A stretch of DNA of 64,000 bases from Trebouxia sp. TZW2008 (taxonomy: Eukaryota > Chlorophyta > Trebouxiophyceae > Trebouxiales > Trebouxiaceae), in contig BDIU01000290.1 of the NCBI GenBank assembly GCA_002118135.1, positions 1 through 64,000 on the forward strand, given 5' to 3'. Shown here in pieces: positions 12,313 to 22,104 of the stretch. The position numbers and the translations under genes were made by a program. The notes under the pieces were generated by a model that saw only the letters and a list, made by a program, of their open reading frames with translations, had not been told where the DNA came from and did no database searches. The number at the start of each line of letters is the position of its first letter. The stretch's first letter is position 1.

Positions 12313-14975
12313 TTATACAAGGCTGCTGAGTTTGCTGTTGCACCAGGGCATCATGCTATTCGCTGTGTTTGATGAAAGAAGCGCTTTCCTGAGTGCTGCT
12401 GGCATACAACGGTGGGTTGCTGTGCTGACAGCACACATGGCTGTCTGGATGCTGAACCTCATGATAGTGTACACAATGGCGAGTATGAAAATGTCGCGAC
12501 TCCCTGACAGCTCGCACAGGGCAGCTAACACAACAGCTATTGTGCATGCTGACAACAGGGCCTGTAGCGCCTGCAAGGGGTGAGTGTCCTCCAGCATCAA
12601 CAGCATGCTTGCTGTAATCAGGCTGAAGATAAAGATGAAGATGCCAGGACACATCTGCTCTGCGCTTGCTGCCATCTGTACCAAGGCTTTCAAGCTTTTC
12701 AGCGCTGCGCTTGCTGCTAGTTGGTACAAGGCTCTCAAGCTTCTGACCGCTGTGCTTACTGCTAGCTGATACAAGGCTCTCAAGCTTCTGAACGCTGTGT
12801 TCTTGATGTTTGCGATGCCTGCGCGGCCTGTGCATTGGATGGTGACGCCAAGATCCTTGGATGACGTCCAGACTGTATTGCAGTAGGAGGGGAAGTCTTG
12901 CTTCAGCTGGCAAAGGGTTGATTTGCATCTAGAGATGGCAATGGAGCAGTTATGCTTGAGCTGCGCAAGAATTGACTTGCATCTAGCGACGACAATGGAC
13001 ACAGCTGCTGCGGCATCTGACAGCAGGCTTCTGATTGCAGTCAGGGTGAACAGCGCTAGCCAGCTATGCATTTCGTCAACCACCTGTCTCTTGGTAGTAG
13101 CAACACTCTTCTCAAGGTGCAATGCTGAGCTGATCATGAAGTTGCAAATCATATCTGGACCTTTGAAGAAACCAGCATCACCAGTGATGAAGTACGACAC
13201 GATAGCTGTTGGAAGGCATGTCAGGTGTATCACTGCCATAAACACTGCTGACAGAGCCGAAGGTGCTGTGGCAGGAGAGGCATCACTCTCAGCTTCAGTA
13301 GGCAGGTGTGCAACGGAAGGCATGCTGTTGGGGACTGCTGAGGAAGTCAAGTTGCCAGCTGAGGGAGCCCACGGGATGTCTTTCCATTTCTGAGTGGAGT
13401 GAAGACCGCTGCTTGGCAGGCTGGCGGACGGGCTACTAGAGGGCGTTGCCACTGCTGATGCTGCTGAAGGCGCACTGGGGGCATCAGCCCGTGTCTGCTG
13501 GGAGTTGGCATCTCTGGAAAAGTCACAAGTGCTGTGGGCTTCAGCCTGCATGAACAGCAAATTTGAGGATTGCAGGCTGCCAGAGGCGGCTGCTACTGAG
13601 GATGTGACAGCTGCAGGCGCACTGAAAGCATCTGCCAATGACTGCTGAAGGGAATTGTGACCATTCAGTGTGCCACCATTGCTGTCTGCCTCAGCCTGCA
13701 TGGTCAGCGAACTTGAATACTGATGCCTGAATGCTGACAGGGACTGACAGGCGTGACAAAGTGGCAGGTAGTTCCTCAGTGCCTCAGCCGGCATGCACAG
13801 CAACTCTCAACACTGATGTCTCAATCTTCAATGGGACTTTCAATTGTGATGGAGTAATTAGCATGATTGCTCAGCGCCTCAGCCTGAACAGCAAATCTGG
13901 CAATTGATGCTGGACTTTTGAATGGAACTGGCAGGCCTGACATGAGTGGCATGGTATGATTGCTCAGCGCCTCAGCCTATATCAACAGCAAATGTAAGTG
14001 ATGCCTTTCCCTCGACTCGGACTGACGGGCATGGTAGAGTTGCAGAATATAGTGGCTCAGCACCTCAGCCTGCATCAAGAGCAACACTGAGTATTGATGC
14101 CTGAATCTTGACTGGGACTGCCAGGCATGATTGATTGGCAAGGTACAATGGCTCAGCAACTCAGCCATGCATGAAGAGCAAGACTGAATATTGATGCCTG
14201 AATGTTGGCTGCTTGAACCTTGACTAGGACTGATAACATGAATGCAGTGGGGTGGTGTGTTTGCCTTGCGCGTTGGCCTGCATTATCAGGAAGTGGCGAA
14301 TTGTCAAGCATGGCAAATTTTCTGATGGCAGGTAGAACTGTAATGGTATGGATCTGTCAGTAATCTGTGCCTAACAGCCTATCTTGGGGACCGCTGAATG
14401 AAACCAGAGGTGTCACTATGAGCTTGGTGCTCTGCAGGTTTTCAGCCAGTGGAGTATTGCTGCTGACGATTGGCAGCTGGCAGATGCTGCAGAAGCTGTT
14501 GTCTGCCCCTGCAACTGTGACTGTTGCAGCGTTTTCATACCTGGATATGAATACTAGGAGGGCTGCCAGCAACAATCACAGGTGACTTGATTGCAGCCCT
14601 CTGCCCTGTCAATCCCTGAAGGGGCTTCTTGATCCAGGCCACTAACTTGCCAGATCTGGTGGTTGCCTGCAGGACACGGCAGATGTGTAATCCTGTGTCA
14701 TATGTGCTGCCCAGTGATGCACCCTTGTGTTGAAGACAACGCACCTTGATCGGACCCGAACTGTGCGCAGTGCCCTCGTTTGATCTGGACAACATAACGC
14801 CTGTCTGGCACTCCTGCAGAACGCAGTGTAAGTCGGTACATTTGGTTTGATTGAGTCTGAGGTACAGACAAACTACCAGAAGTCTTACCACGTTGACCGA
14901 CTGACATGTTTCTGAATCATGTGCTTTGCGCGGCCTCAAGCACGACAGAGTGATGCAGGAAAGCAGATAAGTCAT
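12313..14975 (-). CDS. Repetitive multi-pass membrane ORF, probably the N-terminal part of the kinase receptor
   Basis: First exons match the paralogue at 799-1247: exon 1 14889-14975 (MTYLLSCITLSCL, hydrophobic start), exon 2 14745-14813, exon 3 14541-14666 (KLVAWIKKPLQGL). Further exons lie in the minisatellite region; a long open stretch runs from about 13800 to the TAA at 12313-12315. That stretch has an Ala/Ser-rich part, then hydrophobic segments near 13195-13260, 12590-12660, 12510-12575 and 12420-12490, and in between three near-identical blocks of about 14 residues (SLRALYQLAVS, SLRALYQLAAS, SLKALVQMAAS; about 12675-12790). I do not recognise a family. After the TAA the frame stays open (Thr, Phe, then Met 12306), which suggests this was, or is, continuous with the kinase ORF. 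Confidence 0.5.
13690..14230. repeat. Degenerate ~100-bp minisatellite, copy 2, overlapping coding sequence
   Basis: About five units with the core CTCAGCCTGCAT...CAGCA...TTGATGCCTGAATCTTGACTGGGACTG...CAGGCATG, the same unit as at 84-540. On the minus strand the unit supplies the text LLMQAEALSH and an acceptor TGCAG followed by GCTGAGGC. Variants of it (MQAEADSN, MQAEAHST) occur inside the open reading frame at 13540-13710. Confidence 0.75.
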
Positions 14976-16990
14976 CGCTGCTTGCTGTGTCTGACACCGG
15001 GTCAGACAGACTGAAACGCGGGCATCAGCAGCTGCGCCCTTTGTCTGCTACGTTGTCTCGTACTCGCAGTCCATGGTGCCCTGCTGTGATGAATATGGCC
15101 GAAAGCTACTTGCGTATGTGACGCTCTTCACAAAGGGTCTTTCGCAAAGTCAACAATGTGCGAGAGCTTTCAAGGAGGAGATTCAAGTCAAAGAAGGCAA
15201 GTTGACAACATGAACATTCTCGTAATCGCGAAGCTGAAACGGCAGCTCGTCGGGTGCATCCAGCGCCAGGGCCTGCTTTTGGTCTGCAATGAGCGAGCAA
15301 TGTTACAACGACTTGAAAGGGGCCTCAATTTCGAAAAATGCATGTGTGTCGCCTCAGGGTGGGTTCTCGACATCAAGCTGATTCGTGACGGGCAACGTAA
15401 TTGCCAGCAATGCACTGCATGCAAGCAGCTGGTCACATGGCACGGAGAAACAGCTTCATTCGGAGAGTGTACTGGATCATAAGGGACAGAAGGAGCCGGA
15501 TCAAGCGCTATGATGGGTTCAGATCGCCAATGTGCGTGTTGTGCATCGAGTGCTCTTCGAAGGCAAACCTGTTCACCCACAAATGGCGTGCTCAGGAAAG
15601 ATACCGTACAAGATTCAAGTCGTCCTGCAAATCTTCAGCGCCAGGAATGTGATGGAAGTGAAATGACTGGGGCGTTGATCAGCTTTGCCACAGTCCAGAC
15701 GTCTGTACAACTGCTGCTTGCATGCAAAACTAGGTTTTTGCCAACTTGAATGATTCTCAAGGCTGACTTTACCCGCCTTTACATTGGCACTTCTAAAAAC
15801 GCTTGGTCTTGGCCACATCGTGATATGCTGCAGATACGTCCGGCAGCTGAACTGTGTGCAGCAGGACAGCAGCAGGCAGCTGAACAACGCATAACATCAG
15901 TCCTGAGACAAAGGTGCTTAGTTACATATCTTGCCACAGGTTTGCTGGTGTGTGTATAGTCGGCAAGCTGTAGCAGAAATTGAAGCGCAGGGTCAGCCCA
16001 GCCCAGCCCAGCCCAGCCCAGCCCAGCCCAGCCCAGCCCAGCCCAGCNNNNNNNNNNNNNNNNNNNNNNNNNNNNNNNNNACAGCACAGCACAGCACAGC
16101 ACAGCACAGCACAGCACAGCACAGCACAGCACAGCACAGCGTTTGCATACTGCACCAAGCAATTGTGAGCCAAAGTCAGGCGCAGGATTGTATGTCGCCC
16201 ATCACGAGCAAAGCTTGGATCCAGGTTTTGTCACAAGTTTCAAGCTTCATAGCAGCCACCCGTAATCCAGTTGGTCGATGGAATCTGCAGGCTCAGCAAC
16301 ACAATGCTTTTCCCCTGGTGCCATGCAAGTTGCTGTGGTTACAAGCTTGCACGTAGCAAGCTTACTTGAGCTTGAGCAGCACAATGTGACAAGCATGGCT
16401 CAATGGGCACTTCCAGCAAAGCTGCAGGGCACAGCATGCAAACAAAGGAACGAAGAGAAGACGCATCGGCTGAGGCATGTAGGAGTGCCTCATTCATGTC
16501 AAGAGGCCGTGTTGCCCTTGAGACAGCACTGAGCTCAGCAAGCGTACAACCACATGGAATGGCGTGGTACAATGGGACCTTGTTGAACATAGCGTGCACG
16601 GTGGACATACAGCCAAGTTGCTCAATACTTTGAGTTGCCAGACGGATTTGCCAAGCAAACAGATCGGTTTCTATGGCAATGTAGCAGGTCAATGAAAGAA
16701 ATGTAGACTAATTGAAAGTCAATGATGATACTGTGACTTCTGAATATGTAGGAAGGATTGATTGTAAGTCTGCAAAACATTGCTAACAGCTTAGACGCAA
16801 TGTGATGAAAAGCAGGTGCAATTTCACTTTGTTGTTGAAGGCAGCAGACGTTGCAAAATACAATGCTCAAACTTGACTGCTTGAAGCGCTTTGCTTCACG
16901 CTGAATGGTTGCAAAAGGAAATGCTGCTCCAATAAGTACCACCAATATCTGGCAGCTACGCTGTAAAGTATGCTTGTTGCATTGGCATAC
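14350..16990. repeat. Duplicated block, copy 2
   Basis: Partner of 541-3190. It covers exons 1-3 of the membrane/kinase locus (14541-14975) and about 2 kb of upstream DNA. From 14976 to 16990 I see no supported gene; the open frames are broken differently from those of copy 1. The unit ends about 180 bp before the stop codon of the next gene (17168). Confidence 0.75.
16000..16140. repeat. (CAGCC)n / assembly gap / (CAGCA)n
   Basis: CAGCC units up to 16047, then 33 unresolved bases (16048-16080), then twelve ACAGC units. The unit differs on the two sides of the gap, so the true sequence must change from CAGCC to CAGCA within it. The gap length is probably arbitrary. Confidence 0.95.
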
Positions 16991-17167
16991 ATTGACATAA
17001 CCTGTACAACATGCGCTGCACAACTGAAACCCTGAGCAAGCTGTGACCAGTGCCAGTGTGTTATCATACACTCATATATGCACAAACATATTTACGATAC
17101 GCGCAGATCTCACTTCTGATTGTGATGATGCATCAAAAGCTCTAGTGCTGAAAGCGAGCTCTTGATC

Positions 17168-18214
17168 TCAATGTGCAGCGTCTTGCTGAGGCAGCTCAGC
17201 AGAGGCAATGCCAGCTTCTTTCTGTAAGGCCCGCTGCAATGCTCTGCGCATGAAGTTGATCTCTCCAAACAAGTGCACTGTGTACTGTCCTGGCTGTGAC
17301 CAAGATACGCTGTTGGCGCCATGATTTGCTATGATGCTACCAGATTGTTTGAGCTCACTCAAAGCGTGCTGCACTATGCTGTCAGTGTGTTGCGCACTCT
17401 TGGGATCTGAGCCAGCATGTGATGTCAAATGCTGTATGATCTGCTGATCTGTAGCTTTGACATTCCTTTGCAGGAAATCGAGAATGGTGTTTTGTATGCT
17501 GGCTGTTGACAGAGGCCTTGGATCTACGTTGTTGCCATGCCGCACTTTCTCAAGCCATAGCTGCTCAATATCTGGTGCTTCTGAGTTCAGTAGGCCCAAA
17601 AGGATCTCCATTATATCATGCCCCGGCTTGAGCTCAACTGTAATGCGGCTGTGTGAGTTTTGTTCAAGCTCCTGTGTAAGGCTCTCATATCTGCTTGAGT
17701 CTGCAGTCAATACACACAGCTGTCTTGATCGCGCATTGGATAGCATTGCACGCAAGAGGAGCAGCTGCAGTGCATAGCTCATGACGTGCAGTGACTTCAT
17801 GTCTGCAGGAATCTGCTGTAGCTGCAAACACACTGGGTGTGCATGCGAGCGGCCTGACGCATAGCACCGACCGGGCGTGCACAGAGCTTTCGCAGGCAAG
17901 ACGCATACATACTGCCAGTGCGCGAGAACTCCGTCCCGTTTATGTCTTCTTGTTGCAGCGTCTGTCAAGGTGGCAAGACGCCACACACTGTTATACGCAA
18001 CAAAGAGCTGCCATGTTATAGTACCTCGAGCTCGCGTTTTTGCAAGCATCAGCACAGCGACAAGGCACGGCAGGACCAATCTGGTCACCCATGTTCCCGC
18101 CCTCATAAGAATTGCTTCGCAGGGTACCGCGCCAAGGTGGCGTGTGTTGAGATCTCGCGCGTTGGTGAGTCGGCAGATGTCGGTCTCCTCCTGGGCATCT
18201 GGCGCGAGAAATAC
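17168..18214 (-). CDS. Unidentified protein, possible winged-helix-like C-terminal region
   Basis: Two exons are supported: 17168-17821 (217 codons plus stop TGA; starts LQQIPADMKSLHVMSYALQ) and 18089-18214 (42 codons; ETDICRLTNARDLNTRHLG), joined in phase 0 by a GT..AG intron (donor GTGACC, acceptor GTTTGCAG). A further 5' exon around 18285-18360 (LKRLLEVGNVICGCIDAYEH) is likely, but its phase does not fit the simple junction and no start codon was found. The last part (TDQQIIQHLTSH ... IVQHALSELKQSGSI ... YTVHLFGE) has a helix-helix-strand look like a winged helix, which is only an impression. Not recognised. Confidence 0.55.
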   Translation of the reverse strand, partial: VFLAPDAQEETDICRLTNARDLNTRHLGAVPCEAILMRAGTWVTRLVLPCLVAVLMLAKTRARGTITWQLFVAYNSVWRLATLTDAATRRHKRDGVLAHWQYVCVLPAKALCTPGRCYASGRSHAHPVCLQLQQIPADMKSLHVMSYALQLLLLRAMLSNARSRQLCVLTADSSRYESLTQELEQNSHSRITVELKPGHDIMEILLGLLNSEAPDIEQLWLEKVRHGNNVDPRPLSTASIQNTILDFLQRNVKATDQQIIQHLTSHAGSDPKSAQHTDSIVQHALSELKQSGSIIANHGANSVSWSQPGQYTVHLFGEINFMRRALQRALQKEAGIASAELPQQDAAH

Positions 18215-18399
18215 CTGCAGAAACGGTCCACAACATCAGAGCTCCACCACGCTTCAAAGCGTGTCGAAGCCAGGTCATGGTCAGGTGCACACCTTGCAGC
18301 CTGTTGTGCTCGTACGCGTCAATGCAGCCGCATATGACGTTCCCGACTTCCAAAAGCCGCTTCAGCACCGGTGCGTCGGCCTGCAGATGATATTGCGCA

Positions 18400-19103
18400 G
18401 TCTCGCGCTTTCACCCAACTTGCTCAAGTCGTTTCGAGAGACTGAGCTGCAAAGATCAGGCGTCCGAGCTGAGTCACATGAAAACGCTGACTAAATTTCA
18501 GCCGGCATGGCGATCAACACCGCAGCTGAAATGTCTCTTCAGTATGGCTCCGCAGCTTAAGCCGCAGCTACATGTCTGCATGGCGCCCTGCTGACGCCAC
18601 TGGATGCCCTCTTGGCTTGTCCTAAAGTGCAGCAATTACAAATTGCTTGTGTACAGCGTGTTCGCTGCGTCCATTGGTCGATGCAGCGCCTTGCTCGGAC
18701 AGGCATGCTATAAATGCTTTGCTACAGGTGCAACAGTTCCTGAAGTGCATTGCCTGGCACTGCATGTAGCATGCAATGCTACAATGGCAATTTGCAGCAG
18801 CCCGCTATGGCACAGCAAGGCCACACTGCAGGCACATCATGGCAGCATCAAGGCATTGCAGTCCAATGTCAATGCTTGCTGAATGAACAGCTTGCAAGCA
18901 CACTGTGAGATATTCTCTGTCAATGCAACAAAAACACATCGTTTGCGTTGAAACAATGATTGTTGCACTTTAAAGCAAATTTGCAGCCCTCAGGCAACAT
19001 ATTCAGCAAGTCTGCAATGCACAACGTCCCAATATACACTCCGGAGCGCAATCAGATATTTTGCAAAGCCACGCTTTCATTTCTTCACCGGCATAACATC
19101 ACT
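18400..19103. other. Intergenic region, no gene seen
   Basis: Lies between the 5' end of the gene at 17168 and the stop of the phosphoesterase at 19104, both on the minus strand. It contains only short, unconserved open frames; the left end may hold the missing first exon and promoter of the upstream gene, the right end the phosphoesterase 3' UTR. Confidence 0.5.
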
Positions 19104-21624
19104 TCAGGACATTTCCCCAACGTTCGATACAACTCGTTCCAAGCGTGTATCATTGCCATCAAAATCAGGACAAAAAGGCATCTTAGAGGAGTCTGTCGTG
19201 TGCAAACATATCCTTGTAAGCTTGCCATCCAATAAGGACTTTGCTTGAACAAGATCTTCACAATTCGTAATTTGACATTCAGTACCAGTCACAGCCACCC
19301 ATACATGTGAGGCGTGTTCAACAAATCTGCCATCGATGGCCAAGCTCACGACAGTGAAATGATGTAAGCTGCTGCTGCTGGCGCCATTTGTGCTTTGAGT
19401 CAATCTTGGCACCACAGCACAGTTTAGCAGAACAGTGCCGGTTTTGTCATCTATGTGGACCATGTTTCTTCGCTTGGTGCCACCTTTCAGCATGTGGTGC
19501 ATGTGACCAAAGACTACAAGAGGCACAGCTCTGCCTGAAGCTGTTGCTTGCTGCAATGCTGCTTGCAGATCAGGATCTCCATGATCTCCTGCAATGCAGC
19601 AGCATGCCATTGCTAAGGAAAAAAGAGCAAAAGAAAAGAGAAGGAAGATCTATTCAGGCGTCATAATTGGACAGCGAGCATCTGGTTCCAAATCGTATTG
19701 TCAAGCTCATTTAACAGCGCTGCTGGCGCTTTGTGAAGCCTTGGAGCCGTTTGTGACTCATGCACTTTGTGGCGTTCTGGCAACATTGAGGACATAGCAT
19801 CACTGGAACTGCAGCAGCCAAAAGGTATGCATGTCAAGATGCAGTGCAAGCTTTTTATCATGCTGTTAACATGTCACAAGTCTGGTACCCAGAAAGGACC
19901 TCCCTTGCAAAAGTTTCTCTCAGTCCTCCAAAGAGTAATGTCGTTTTGGGATATAGGGGTGTATCCGGTAGCTAGGAAAGGTTATCTCATCAATTCTCAG
20001 GGGTGATGCAACGCACCTGCTTTGTCTGACCAGTCCTTGCCGCATATGTCATGTGCTGCTGCACCAACACCAGAAGGGCCATTGTGCGCCATCACCACCA
20101 CAGCATGCTCAGCAGGCTGCTGACTAATGGTGTCAGCAATCTTGTCTGCTGAGGACTCCATGCTGTCAATGCCATATAACAAGTCGTTGAATCTGGCAGC
20201 TCTGGCCCACTTGTTTCCACCCTGCACGCAACACCTCCCTGACCTCAATAATATATGCACGCAACACCTCCCTGACCTCAATAAGATATGCACAAAACAT
20301 TGAAGAAGAGAAGCAAAAGAAACGTCTGCGCTGTTAGGCAATGCATAACAGAAGCATCTGTGAGTAGCAGCCTGGTATCATATACAGAAGCATACATGCA
20401 GCCTGTGGGCAAGCATATGTGAAACCATTGGTGAAAAGATTGAAAGAAAAAGCAAAAGAGAAGTCTCCACCATTAGACGCCACAAAAGCAGCCTCTGTCT
20501 TTGGGCTACTAGGTAATAAAGCAGTTTCATGATTGGGACATAAACATACATGACAGGTTCAATGCTCAGCTGTAGCGTAGGGAGGGTGCATGTCTGACAG
20601 TCTATTGGACTGTTCCGTGTTGTCACCAAAAGCACTGCACTGCTCTGCTTGACCAAAGCAAGCTGTCACTCAGCTATGTATTGCCGCCCAAGTTTGTTTG
20701 CCCAATCATGGTTGGCTACGCTTCTCATAAAATTGCAAGCAATCCAGAATCGTCATTACTGACATGATGCCTACCCACACCAGAGGAGCCAGCAGTTTTG
20801 TCAAGAAGGATAACTCACTGCTGAGAAAGGCCTGCCTCCCACAATGCAAATGCCTTGCTCTGGAAAGATCTTGGAACTGTAGCCAACATGGTCTTGTCCG
20901 AGAATGTCAAGCTGAGCTTGCACACCAGCTAATAGAGGATCATCTCTGCCTGTCAGGTGCTTCTTATGCAAAGAGTGCCTGTGTCACAAGAATGATGATT
21001 TCCTTCTTGCTGACGTGACAAGGGCATGCCAACTTATGTCTTGATGACTTTGTCATCACCCGCATTGGCGGGCATGGCATTGCATTGCGCATTGTGTGTA
21101 ACAGCTGACCAGCTGACATGCAAGCTGACTTGAGGAATGCAGCACAAAGGCAATACAGCTGCGTGTATAGGCTAATTGGAGGAGCTGCGTATTGCATTGC
21201 TTGTCTCACCAAGCATCATGATTTCCAAGAATGTATGCTGCTGGGATATTATGAGCATCCACCTGCTGCTTGATGGCTTGCACCAGATCAACAACTTCTT
21301 CACCAAAGTCGCCGACAAACAAAGCAATGTCCGGCTCCAGATGCTTCAGTGCTAACGCATCTGCTTCGCACCAATGGTTGTGTACGTCGCCAATCAACAC
21401 TAGCTTAACAGGCTCTGCACAGATATACATGTGTGACGTCGATGCAGACACCGGCTTCTAGCCACACCAACCAGATATACTATACGCTTACTTGCGGCCC
21501 TCCGTTTTGATGAAGGCATGTGCACGTTATGGTTGCAGCGAGCTGGCACCGCTCTGCTGAAAGGCCTTATGCAAATAGTTCTCCAAATAGGTTTAGCTTG
21601 CAATACGAGCAATGATGTGCGCAT
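19104..21624 (-). CDS. Calcineurin-like metallophosphoesterase, cyanobacterial/plastid type
   Basis: Exons: 21492-21624 (basic, Ser/Arg-rich start MRTSLLVLQAKPIW, likely plastid targeting), 21210-21414, 20819-20949, 20017-20221 and 19104-19588. Metal-binding motifs appear in order: LIGDVHNHW, LFVGDFGEE, ILGNHDAW, MAHNGPSG and VFGHMHHML. RPFSAGGNKW and CGKDW further match the subfamily catalogued as TIGR04168, found in cyanobacteria and photosynthetic eukaryotes. Its substrate is not known to me. The join between 21210 and 20949 is out of phase by the sites I can see, so a small exon in 20950-21209 is probably missing from this model. An upstream in-frame start at 21759 is possible. The gene is head to head with the kinesin, 480 bp away. 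Confidence 0.85.
20225..20293. repeat. 35-bp tandem duplication at a splice acceptor
   Basis: CACGCAACACCTCCCTGACC... occurs twice in a row, once as CACGCAACACCTCCCTGACCTCAATAATATATG and again with AAGATATG, directly 5' (minus strand) of the exon starting at 20221. It duplicates the region before the acceptor, a small case of the exon-edge pattern seen elsewhere. Confidence 0.85.
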
Positions 21625-22104
21625 TCCCAGCACGGAAGAGTTGCACAAGTCAGAAGCACTCCGCCTAGCAAGTGTGTTCTGGGTATGCACGCAATGATCG
21701 TGCACAGCGCATTGCATTGGCGCAAACAGCAATGCAATTCGGGCATGTGGATCTTGCATGTGGAGCCCTCATGAACGACCGCCGCTTCAAAGCAGGAACC
21801 GCCATTTCCTTGCTCATTAGTCAAGCAAGAACTTTCAGAACAACTGCTGGAGCAGCGAACATGAGCAGCGAGTGACGATTCATCGCTAGTGTAGTATGCT
21901 TGCACACATGTCTTACAAGCCAGCATGGTTGTTTTGACTAGCGGCGGGACTTTCCTGCTCGTACTTCGGCAAGTGATGCCAAACACTCCAAACTTGACAT
22001 CAGGCCTTGCTGCTGATTGACTTTAGCAGCGCAAGAGAAGGGGAGAAATGTCCCGTTGAACCACTCTCGAGATCAGATGCTGCAGTTTTGAAACAAACTT
22101 GACC
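21625..22104. promoter_or_regulatory. Divergent promoter region, phosphoesterase / kinesin
   Basis: 480 bp between two head-to-head starts (21624 minus, 22105 plus). I see no clear TATA box. The role is inferred from gene arrangement only; part of it may be coding if the phosphoesterase starts at 21759. Confidence 0.4.

Noticed and set aside
15779..16173. Frames crossing the run of unresolved bases
   Set aside because: They translate pentanucleotide repeats and the gap; not coding.
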